DNA from: Actinomortierella ambigua
Taxonomy: Eukaryota; Mortierellomycota; Mortierellomycetes; Mortierellales; Mortierellaceae
Assembly: GCA_016098155.1 (NCBI GenBank)
Contig: JAAAJB010000048.1
Span: 1 to 64,000, forward strand
DNA: 64,000 bases
Reading direction: 5' to 3'
The notes under the pieces are model-generated. The model was given only the letters and a program-made list of their open reading frames with translations, was not told where the DNA came from and searched no databases. The first letter of the stretch is position 1. Each line of letters starts with the position of its first letter. The position numbers and the translations under genes were made by a program. Below, piece after piece: positions 1-9,062 of this stretch.

Positions 1-1
1 G

Positions 2-280
2 GAGGCACCAAGGCATGCGTCGCTGATAGCCGTCCGACTCAGCCATCACTACCTCGGCCGACGAATTGGCACTGATCTCTCAGACGTTGTCTTACTGTGC
101 CGACAAGTGGCTGACAGGGGATATGCAGCGGCGCAGTATAGCTTTGGTGGAGTGTATGTGAAGGGCCGAGGCGTGGCGAAGAGTGTGAAGGAGGTTGTTA
201 TATGGCACTCTAAGGCTGTTTCTCGTGGCCATGAGGATGCGGAGGCCCGATCACACGTCCTTCAAAAGTATGAAGAATGA
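2..280 (+). CDS. C-terminal fragment of a Sel1-repeat protein (open to the left edge)
   Basis: The reading frame is open from the window edge to the TGA at 278-280. From about 107 it reads as one Sel1-like repeat: ADRGYAAAQYSFGGVYVKGRGV, then a helix with WHSKAVSRGHEDAEA, then a short tail ending KYEE. This matches the usual Sel1 pattern (A..GYA.AQ..LG.MY..G.GV...EA..W..KA...G). The preceding 100 bases are open but do not look like Sel1 sequence, so they could be intron, unrelated coding sequence or decayed repeat. Sel1 repeats are protein-protein scaffolds, and in this kind of fungus they often sit behind a protein kinase, as in the gene at 46.8-50.1 kb. It could be the end of a real gene or a relic. 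Confidence is good for the repeat and low for the gene's integrity. Confidence 0.55.
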   Translation, partial: EAPRHASLIAVRLSHHYLGRRIGTDLSDVVLLCRQVADRGYAAAQYSFGGVYVKGRGVAKSVKEVVIWHSKAVSRGHEDAEARSHVLQKYEE

Positions 281-3200
281 TATCGAGCTCTCGTGCATAC
301 ATAAAAAGTATTCTTGACTTCTTGACTATGTAGTGCATATGAGTAGAGCCCCTTCAGGAAAGTCTGTTGAAAAACGGTGGTATTCTATTCGCAAAAGCGA
401 CGACCGGGTGATTCTGAGCACGGGCTGCATTCTCACCTTCAATCCAGACTGGATACCCCGACAAACTGGTTGGCCGCGCAGAATGAGCCTGCTTTAAATT
501 GACTGTGACCTATCTGCTAACCTATGTTCACATCTAACCCACTATCTACACGGTAAAGCATACTTGCTCGTATGCAAACTTGGTCATTATCGTTCAATGG
601 CTGCCCTCACTGCTCATTTCGCCTCCACTGCTATCACCGCCATCATGAACAAGCCTCTTCATGCTTCGATCGGTGCCTACCGGACCCGCTTTTCGCTTTG
701 GTCCCGTTGCCAGCGCATCGCCACCACTACTGGGTCTACCGCGATCTTCCCAAGGAAACGTCCCGCATAATTGTCGACTTCTGATTGTCTAGAGACTGTG
801 AATGCTTCGGGTGTTGCCACTATGTCAACATCATCGTCGCCATTTCTCCAACATTCCTTAGATGATAGGGGATGTCACCCTTCTCATAATCGAATGGGCT
901 CCCTTCCCTTCTTGGAGTCCTTCCTTCGAGAGGCTGTGTAAACCCACAAAAATCGAACAACAAACCCACCTTAATCCGCACATTAGTAGATTGGTTACCC
1001 AACAAAGCAAGACGCTTTCCCTTCAACAGACAACTAACTCAAGCTCACGTACTCCAACAATGAGGCGCCACCATGTTCAAGAACCTAGTGTGAGGCATGC
1101 GAGGAAATATATGACAACGGCTGTGATAAAATGTTTCAAAATCACGTAATCAAGCATATCTAGTATGTTGTACTGCCTGCTGAACTGGCGAACCTCAGCC
1201 AAAGCTTCATCCACGTCCATAATTTTTGCTGTATGCCAGAATATATCGCCGACACCACTGAAAAAAGGCGATGGATTTGTGTGCGAAAGGGGGACTTTGA
1301 GGGCATGGTCAACGACGAATCAAAAAGTAGTCACCCAAATTCAGCCTATCTCATATGTTAAGGTCGAAAATGTTTGACCTTCTTCTCCAAAAAAAATTCC
1401 TAGCATCTAACCGAAAAACCATCCTAGCATTCGCATAATAGGGGCTCAAGATCCGTAGTACGGAATCAGTTTGGTAGAAACCCTTCCCTGGTAAGCGTAG
1501 TTGTCCTACAAAGACACAGTCAAAAAATTGTCTAGGTGGCCCGCACCATAAAAGATCCTCCACAGCACAACACCTGCCCAGTTTGGTGCTTCTACCAGCG
1601 GCCTCCTGAGAGACGCATGGCTACCCCCAGCGATCCGTCCCGCCGCTAGGGCCACAAACTGGTATTCTAGACATGCTGTATGAGGAAGATGTACTTCAAG
1701 AGGTATGTGCCACCTGATTTGGGTTTGGATGGAAATTGGGTGGTGTGCACTATACTCCCAGCATGGTTCTCCTCTCGGATGAATACGTGGATCGTGCAGC
1801 AGGTCAAGTATTCAGGGATTCGAGCAGCCCTGTACCTTTTGTTGCGCAGGCAGTCTAGCAATAACCATGAACTTCACCCAACAGGTCAAAGTGACAAGAG
1901 ATGTTGGGGCGTCAGGTTTCAGGAGGCAACGCAAAGGATAAAGGACAAGATGTACAGTACTGTAGACAAAGTAGAAAAAAATACAGTGATAGAAAGACGT
2001 GAGAGGGGTGTACGCCGATGTCGCCGGGCTAGTGAGTACTGTACGTGAAGACATGAATGAAGACTATGTACGTGCTCTGAATGACGCAAGTAACGTTTGT
2101 ACGTACCAAAAAAAATCCAGGTGATATTGTGTAGCTTTGGAATATGTTCAAACTCGCATGGTCATCCAGGGTCCGATCCCACGTTGTTTTTTTTACTCCC
2201 TTGCAGAAAAGGACCCCTGCACTAGCCAGGATTGATTCTTCGGTCCTCACCCCAACCTGTCACCATCTTTCTTCGATGTCGCCTGGTTTTCACCATTGTC
2301 CGTCAGCAAAAATACTTCTTGACTCACACATTACCCACCCTGTTTCTACGGCTCCAGTCCTTCACACCACCATTCCTTGGGTGCCCTTGATCTTTTAGGC
2401 TTGTGATTTGTACCAGCAATGTCGCATACTGGTACTACGCAAGTTTGCGTACTGGTACAATCGTACCATGGAGTTACATTCAGTGACGTATGCCCTTTAT
2501 CATTTGTTCTTGGCGACTCTTGAAACCCCATGTATCCAGGTAGCGCGTTTTGTACACCAAATCATAATTCGTTGTATTTTACAGCATTTGATTGAATTGA
2601 ATTAGAACAGAGGGCTTGGGCTTAAGATTTGGCCAGGATTTGTTACATGGCTTTTACTTCCTAAAATAACTCGATCAAACACTGTACATCCCAGTGCGAA
2701 AATACAGCAATTCGGAAACTTGGTGCACACTCCAACTTCGCCGTTTTTATCCATTTTCGCGTGTTCTAAGGTTTTGCCTTTTTTCTAGGGCTGTAGATGG
2801 AGTCCAGGCCGTACACTTGCTTGTTACCGTCACCCGCGATGTTGTCTCCATGAATTTGTTAATCCTTCAAACGTCGAGTTATTGATCTGCGTGTGCCTGT
2901 AGGCATTCTAGGAGTTGAAGCTTGTTTCTCATTCGCTAACCACATCACAGATCGCGACGCGAATTGGCCAAATAATTGGCCTAGACTACTTGACTTTCAC
3001 GCAACACTTCAGGTGACGGCAAAGGCGACGACGACGAAAATGCAAGCAAGAGCAACCAAGTCAAGCATATGTGGATGGCGCGACTTCAAAGCGAATGGAG
3101 TACCAGGAAATCGAAGAAGGCGTGCCAAAGGAAGATGAGATGGATCGGTCATGCAGCAAAGGCTGAAGTACTCTCTTATAGATATCCTGCAATGGTGGCA

Positions 3201-3715
3201 CCATTGCACTTCGCCTACGCTTGCTCGCCACGCAAGGGTGTATCTCTCCGTTAAAGCGTCGTCGTTGGAGAGAGAACGTCTGTTTAGTTATCTAGGACAG
3301 GCCATATCAAAGAAACGCGCCTGTCTGGGAGATGATGCTATTGAGGATACTGTTTTCTGCCTTACACAAAGGTAGTACCACGACAGCAAATGACTTAAAA
3401 ATAAGTATGGAACACGTACCAGAGGAAATATTGTTGTTAAAGTTGCGGGTGTACCACTATTATTTTCGACCCCTATTCTTCTCCAGCCTCCCCCCCTCCC
3501 TGATCGATGCTTCTACTTGCTATTGTCTCTGATGTTGACCTTTGGTGTTGTCCATTGGTGCTAGACTAGTCTATCCCTTGACGCTGTACCTATCTGCATC
3601 CCTTGATATGTTTTCCTTATTGCCGCTCTTTGGCATGTGTCGCTTGATGTAGCTCCACGACTATGCTTCAGCCCAAAGACATGTTGAACTGTTCTTTGTA
3701 CGGCGCTTCGTTCCT
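281..3715. other. gene-poor region, nothing recognised
   Basis: About 3.4 kb with only short open frames (under 125 codons) in all six frames. None resembles a family I know. Codon use looks unbiased, and homopolymer runs and AT-rich stretches are scattered through it. At 2417-2463 the 12-mer GCATACTGGTAC is followed by GCGTACTGGTAC, a short imperfect direct repeat. Decayed transposon or gene remnants are possible, but I see no terminal repeat or conserved catalytic motif. Confidence 0.5.
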
Positions 3716-3725
3716 TATATAAATA
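3716..3725 (+). promoter_or_regulatory. TATA box of the cysteine-rich secreted peptide gene
   Basis: TATATAAATA lies about 190 bases upstream of the start codon at 3914. The sequence between is C/A-rich and free of ATG-initiated long frames, as expected of a fungal 5' leader. Confidence 0.6.
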
Positions 3726-3913
3726 AGCCAGAATCCCTCCTGTATCAACACATATCGCCCAATCCATCCTCAAGACTCTCAACCCCAGACAACACCGAGC
3801 ACTTTCCAAAGAGACCTGTAAGCCGTACGCAAAGCAACCACATCCAGGCCGTTTCTCCCAGCCTCGTACACCAACCCAACACTCAGTTTCAGCGCAGCAC
3901 GATAAGCAACACA

Positions 3914-4189
3914 ATGGTCTCCTCCAAGTTCTCACTCTACACTGCCGTGCTTTCCCTTGCCACCTTGGCTATTGTCACTTCCGCATCCCTGACCGAGTGG
4001 GAATTGACGCCCACGGCCGGATGTGGAAAAAATTGGAAATGGCCTCATTCGTGCTACAAGAAGTGCCTGGGTGATCCTCTATTTGAGTCTCTGCATTATT
4101 GGTGCTATACTTCTTATACCGTCACATGTAGCCATGACTCAGACTGTACGACTGATATGAAATGCTCCTTGGCGGGGTGCGGATCATAA
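3914..4189 (+). CDS. small secreted cysteine-rich protein (91 aa)
   Basis: A single-exon gene of 91 codons. Residues 1 to about 24 form a typical signal peptide: a lysine at 5, then a hydrophobic stretch ending near VTSA. The mature part of about 67 residues has eight cysteines (37, 47, 51, 64, 72, 78, 84, 89), enough for four disulfides, plus several aromatic residues. The size, secretion signal and even cysteine count are those of fungal effector-like or antimicrobial-type peptides, but I do not recognise a named family and infer no activity. A strong TATA box at 3716 and a start context of AACACAATGG support real transcription. No paralogue is visible in the window. Confidence 0.7.
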   Translation: MVSSKFSLYTAVLSLATLAIVTSASLTEWELTPTAGCGKNWKWPHSCYKKCLGDPLFESLHYWCYTSYTVTCSHDSDCTTDMKCSLAGCGS

Positions 4190-5365
4190 TAAATAACCGA
4201 GTAGCAGCTTCGCCCGGCGGCGGTGGCTCGCCGTGGCTTCTCTCTCTCTCACACCTACTCTCCCACTCTGTCCATATGAGAAGGGGGTGGCAACACCCGA
4301 AGCATTCAGTCTCCAGCCAATCAGAGATCGACAGTTATAATCCTGAATTTTTCGATGGGACCCCATTCCTTCCTTATTCTTCTCATATAGTCTCATCAAC
4401 TCGTTCTAAAAGGAAAAGAGAATGACTTGACGAAAGTACTTTTGTGTTTTTTCTTCCTATCGGCAGACTAGAAGACCGAGGGAGAGGCGCATCAAATTTG
4501 ACCAGTTTATGTGGTCTGCACCATGTGGAAGAGCAAAGTCTTCTAACTATCAAGTTGGGTGGTTGCCACACATAAACAGGAAGAACTCTATTGTAGTCAC
4601 CACTGTAGTGAGAGCATTTTTAAGTCTATTCTAGTACCGGAGGACTACCTTGATGGCTAAGACCTGACGCAGTCATTTGACGCTATTGATATTTCTTCAA
4701 CCTGTTTTCAAGGATTCGAACGAGGCGTCGAGAAACCCGTGTGGGATCGACGTTATGAAACTTTTGATCATTCGTTTACCAACCAGCCACTCTAATCAAC
4801 ACACTCGAAGTGGCCTCACTAAGAACTGGTAAACTAGTGTATAGTGGCTGTTGGGGGACAAGGCAGACTGTGCATGGGATGTGAAGAGGGGAGGAAGGAA
4901 GGAAGGACACTCTCCCCTCGTCTCACTGAAGGCGTGGAGATAAAAATACGTATTGCGCAGTGCTTCGAGTGTTGTATTGGTTGCCACCAAGTGTACACAG
5001 GTGATTTACTTTTGATGAACCATGTGAGGACCAGCGAAACGTGAGATTGTGAAAGTATGTAGTCTGACTCTTCATGTCGTCTAGGAGCCCATCGGCCAGT
5101 GTACAAACAAAGAGAGGTGAGAAAATTGCAAGGGTTGGACTGATTGCTTACCTCGCCATTGCGCATGATATCATCTAGTGCTTAGAAGTTAATCTGTTGT
5201 GCGCAACAAGGATGGTAGTTAGCGAACCGCACTCTCCTATCCAAGCCTCTTGCGCTTTGCCAATGGGCAAGCAAGCAGAAAAGTGGGACTATACCTTCCA
5301 TTCACTCATACCTAAAACCCTTCACATCTCTACCAATATCAGTCCCCTCGGGCTCTTCTCCACGA
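4190..5365. other. intergenic, includes upstream part of a tandem duplication
   Basis: No convincing gene. Bases 5114-5138 (GAGGTGAGAAAATTGCAAGG and onward) match 6158-6182 at 23 of 25 positions. The spacing of 1044 bases is nearly that between the start codons at 5366 and 6427 (1061), so this is the promoter-side part of a duplicated gene unit. Confidence 0.55.
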
Positions 5366-5730
5366 TGTGCCCCTTCCTTGTCTGTCTGCTTGCCGATGTA
5401 CTCCCACCTGCTACCTTCGCTAGCCAAGATGCCCTGCAGCAGACGCTTTTTCGGCACCCCCCCCCCCCGCCAAATGCGATCTGGGACAAGAAGCCCAGAC
5501 TTACTTATAGTGAACGAGAACCGCTCTAAGGGACAACTATACGGGCCTTTCGACCGAATTCTCGTAGGAGACCTTGAACATAAGCTCCCAAAACAGTATT
5601 TGCTCATTGACTAGATGATTTACAGGTTCAGCAACCTCTGAGGGGTTTGAGGGCTTTTTTTATGGCGTTATTTGACAAGGCCGGATTGTTGTCAAGTGGG
5701 AAAAGTCTCGTGCCACCCCAGAGAAAAGGT
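5366..5730 (+). pseudogene. decayed copy of the secreted-protein family (copy 1)
   Basis: The ATG at 5366 begins a signal-peptide-like start (MCPFLVCLLADVLPPATFAS) that aligns with the intact gene at 6427. After about 30 codons the frame is broken next to a run of 14 C (5458-5471). Further pieces of similarity follow in other frames: RILVGDLEHKL near 5560, against WTLVGTFEEKI, and FEGFFYGVI-stop-QGRIVVKWEKS near 5648-5710, against FEGPFRGSFARGQVVLKWDRS. An in-frame stop therefore interrupts the last block. This is a pseudogene of the family, not an intron-containing gene, because the blocks lie in shifted frames without splice signals. Confidence 0.75.
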
Positions 5731-6345
5731 TGCTAAACAGGCCGTGCTCGGATTAGCTTTTGTGATTCAATACATCACAATGCTCAGCACTCACTTCAGG
5801 TCGGTGTCTATCATGTCCCCGTGGGATAATTCAGGCAGCAAGGTGGCATTCACACCCTTGTTTTAAGGGGGGCTGAAGAAGGCGGCAATGGCGTTGAGCA
5901 TGAGCTATTGACTTCTTGGATACCCGTAGTATTTCTCTAGACTTGCATTCCCCCAGGAAAGAGTGTGGCCACTTCTGAAGAGGGCATTACCAGGCGCAAA
6001 CCCTGTCTGCAAACTTGCATGGTCCGCAGAGGAGCTCATGGATGTAGAATTCGCACCTTCGATGTAGAGGGCGAGCGTTCATGTGAGGGTGCAAGTGAGA
6101 CATGGCAACGTGCAAGAAAACGGTCGAATTCTTTTGGAGTGGTACACATAAATTAGGGAGGTGAGAAGATTGCATGGGTTGGTTGTATTCACTACCTTGT
6201 CGCCTTGCCAGTCTCATGTAAGCGACAACAGGCAGTCAGAGCATCTATGTTCTCCTTTCCATGTTTCTTCTTGGTTTATGCAACGATGGTCTTCTCTCGC
6301 CATGCCAAGGTACCCACGACCCAGAGGCGTCCTACCATTCGCAGA
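5731..6345. other. intergenic, promoter side of the intact secreted gene
   Basis: No gene is seen. Bases 6158-6182 are the second copy of the duplicated block found at 5114-5138. Confidence 0.5.
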
Positions 6346-6352
6346 TATAAAA
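6346..6352 (+). promoter_or_regulatory. TATA box of the 144-aa secreted protein gene
   Basis: TATAAAA lies 81 bases upstream of the ATG at 6427 and is followed by a C/A-rich leader. Confidence 0.65.
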
Positions 6353-6426
6353 GAGTAGTTTCTGCCTAGCTTCCCATCCACCAACATCCCATCCTCCAAC
6401 TCCTCACCTTCTCAAAATTTCCCGCG

Positions 6427-6861
6427 ATGCGTCCCTTCCTTGCCTGTCTACTGATCGCTGCCCTCCCAGCTGCTTTGTTCGCCAGTCAGGAGCCCTTCTG
6501 TGAGGACAGGGTCTTCCACACCGACCGCCTCTTCGGCCGCTCTGCTTACTATAACATGCAAGAACAAATGACAGGCTATTTAAAACTCGACAATAGCAAA
6601 TTTATAGGACGATCAAGCAAAGAGTCTACTTGGACTCTCGTTGGAACGTTCGAGGAGAAGATTTCTGTGGAGCCGCTGACCATCCAGAATTTAAAATACA
6701 CGTTTAAACATCCTCAGGATTTTGAGGGTCCTTTCCGAGGCTCGTTTGCACGAGGCCAGGTCGTGCTCAAGTGGGACAGGAGTCTTGCATACATCCGAGG
6801 CCAAAGCCCGGTAGGCGATTTTCGGGTCAAGGGCGTGGGCAAGGTTCTGGGTAGATATTAG
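6427..6861 (+). CDS. small secreted protein, intact member of a local tandem family (144 aa)
   Basis: A single-exon gene. Residues 1-20 (MRPFLACLLIAALPAALFAS) are a signal peptide, probably cleaved before QEPF. The mature protein of about 124 residues has one cysteine (25) and alternates hydrophobic and polar residues in short strands, which suggests a beta-rich fold; this is only an inference from pattern. It has a run YLKLDNSKFIGR, then WTLVGTFEEKI, and a conserved tail block FEGPFRGSFARGQVVLKWDRS that is also readable in both neighbouring pseudogenes. I do not recognise a family outside the window. A TATA box 81 bases upstream and intact reading make this the only live copy of three. The tail block is the best conserved part among the copies and so probably the functional core. 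Confidence 0.7.
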   Translation: MRPFLACLLIAALPAALFASQEPFCEDRVFHTDRLFGRSAYYNMQEQMTGYLKLDNSKFIGRSSKESTWTLVGTFEEKISVEPLTIQNLKYTFKHPQDFEGPFRGSFARGQVVLKWDRSLAYIRGQSPVGDFRVKGVGKVLGRY

Positions 6862-7152
6862 AAGTCAGCACCCCTTTTCCCTATATAGCCCTTCTACCCT
6901 TGACCATATATTCTATATGTCACGGTCATCGCTCTCTGTTTTTTTTATTTTTTTTTTCAAGACCTCTTATACTCTCCCGACATTTGCCCAGACTTCTTTC
7001 AACACGACATTCTGACAGCCACAATAAAAGCAACCCAAGAAAACCATTCACAGGGTTACAATACTGATGAGACCTGGGCTTTTCATTCACCTATCCTTTA
7101 TCGCCCTTTACTTCGCTGTCACTTTCTCGGCCCTCTCAGACCCTTCTCTACG

Positions 7153-7579
7153 ATGCGCCTTTTCCTATGCTGGTTGCTCTACTTCCAGTCGCTTTCTTCG
7201 CCAGTCATGAGTCCTTCTGTAAGGACAAGATCTTACGCACGCCTCTTCGGCCGCCCCCGCCTACTGTGACCCGAACGAACAAATCGCAGGCTATTAGCCT
7301 CATCCAAGAACTTTTTCAAGAGACGAACCAGCATATTCATCTGGTTTCTCGTAGGAGAGCTTGAAGGGAAGATCCTATTGGAGAGCCTTGACGTCGATTG
7401 CGCGATTTGCACGCTGAACACAATCCTCTAGATTTTAACGGCGGGTTCTCAGGATACATTGGGCGATGCGAGACTCTCCTCATGTGGGAAAGGTCCGGTG
7501 CCACCATCCAGGTGGTCTGTTTTGTTCGTTGTAAACGAGAATAGGCTCAAGGTCAAGGGCGGTATTGTCGAATTGTAAG
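7153..7579 (+). pseudogene. decayed copy of the secreted-protein family (copy 3)
   Basis: The ATG at 7153 gives only five matching codons before a one-base shift. From 7167 the second frame resumes the family signal peptide and start (MLVALLPVAFFASHESFCKD). Other blocks appear in shifted frames: YCDPNEQIAGY then a stop near 7260-7300, WFLVGELEGKILLESLDV near 7340-7395, DFNGGFSGYIGR then WERSGATIQ near 7435-7512, and NRLKVKGGIVEL at the end (stop at 7577). Several frameshifts and one stop rule out translation as a family member. Confidence 0.75.
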
Positions 7580-7714
7580 ATTTCTCATGTACAGTATTAG
7601 CGACAAAAATAGTTCGGTTACCAAATGAGAGCCGGTATTACGTTGCCTACTGCAAAATATGCGTGCATTTCGAACCCGATCCATTATCCCCCTCTCACCT
7701 CTCTACACATCACC

Positions 7715-8612
7715 ATGCGTGCTTTCCCCGTGCCCTTCCTTCGCCCCATGGCCCCCTTCCTGGTTGGTGGTGCTATCACCTTCTACCTCGTCAACTCTGC
7801 TGCCACCGCGGCCCTGAAGGGTAAGTCCCCCTTCTCCCTTTCCCCCCCCCCGGCTCTCCAGCTTCCCTGCTTCACCCCCCCGGCCAAAATCGGCGCAAAG
7901 CGGAATATATAGAACTCTGATCTGCCGAGTCTCATGCTGGCCATATGCGTGGCGCGCATTACGTTTCTCTTCATCTCCTGGATGCCTCATCGACATTCAT
8001 CTTGGGCATTGCAGACTGAATTCACCCGAATGGAATTCGCAAAATGACACTTTGCACTTGGACCTTTTTTTTACTCTGCTGTCAGAACATTGATGGGTCA
8101 CGATTTCTGTGCACTAACTCCATTTTCTATCCATCGTTACGTGTTCTGTGTTTGTCCTGCCTTCTAGGTGACATGTACAAGGATGACCCTCGCAACCCTT
8201 ACTGTGAGTAGTTTAGTGTTGCGGAATATTATGGGCAGGGACATTGTGTTTAGAGTACTTGACGGCCGTTGTCCAGGACCAGCGCGTGTCTATGTGGATG
8301 TAACGATTTGCAGGAACGTCGTCAGTTGGATCATACGCGATGGGTGCCCGTCCGTGCGTGGCTTTGTCAGCTCTACATACCGTGGGCTTGAGCATTGGCG
8401 GGACGGAAAGAGCCTTTTTTTTCGGGCTGCCTTTCTTTTCTTTTCTTTTCTTTTTTTATCAGGCGCTGAAGGGAACTTCATTCAGTTTGAAGAAGGTCTT
8501 GCTTCAAAAGAGGCAATCTGATCAAAGGATCTCGTATTCACTCATATTGTTCCCTTTTCTTCTGTTAATGATGTCAATAGTCACCGGCAAGAAGGAGGAG
8601 AAGCACCACTAA
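7715..8612 (+). CDS. ATP18: mitochondrial F1Fo-ATP synthase subunit j/i (Atp18)
   Basis: Three exons: 7715-7820, 8168-8203 and 8581-8612, joining without frame error to a 57-residue protein. Donors are GTAAGT and GTGAGT, acceptors CTAG and ATAG. Residues 1-35 hold the family hallmark: FPVPFLRPMAPFLVGGAITF, a proline before a single membrane helix. Exon 2 encodes GDMYKDDPRNPY, the conserved DPRNP motif, and exon 3 a short basic tail ending KKEEKHH. Atp18 is a small inner-membrane subunit of the Fo stator. The length fits the yeast protein (59 residues). A coding region this small is easy to miss because its exons are under 110 bases. Identification is by motif order and length, and I am confident of it. 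Confidence 0.93.
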
Positions 8613-9062
8613 ATGCATCTCCAGCCCAGCCCCCACCCCTCTGCCACCTACCGATGTAATCGCGAATTTTTTCTCAACTCCCCAGTCTCTCATCACACTT
8701 GTCGCACAATAAACCCCAACGTGTAGAACGGTATCGCGCTATTTCAAATCCCAGTGGGCGTGGATCACGATACTAGTGGACAAACGCTAAGGAATAGTGT
8801 ACACTTTACTACTACTACTACTACTACTGGTACAATGGATATGTGTGCATATGGCAGAATTAAGGATGCTAAAGATGCAAAAGTAGAATGAATGGAAGAG
8901 AGTGAAAATGAAAAAGAAAAAGAGAAAGGGAACGAGAAAGAGATGGAGATAGGGAGAGTGAGAGATGAGGGAGATGAGAAAGAGTCTGTGTGAATACGTG
9001 GAGAATGAGATGGAGAGAAGATAGTGTGTATGTAGATGGAGTAGAGAATGAAATGGAGCCTA
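8613..9062. other. 3' flank shared by ATP18 and the cyclin gene
   Basis: AATAAA at 8708-8713, 96 bases after the ATP18 stop, is its likely polyadenylation signal. A (TAC)n microsatellite of about eight units lies at 8806-8828 and a GA-rich stretch at 8870-9050. The genes converge here. Confidence 0.6.

Noticed and set aside
4681..4740. GGATTCGAAC, a possible tRNA B-box on the minus strand
   Set aside because: The T-arm stem does not pair, and no acceptor stem or anticodon arm can be drawn.
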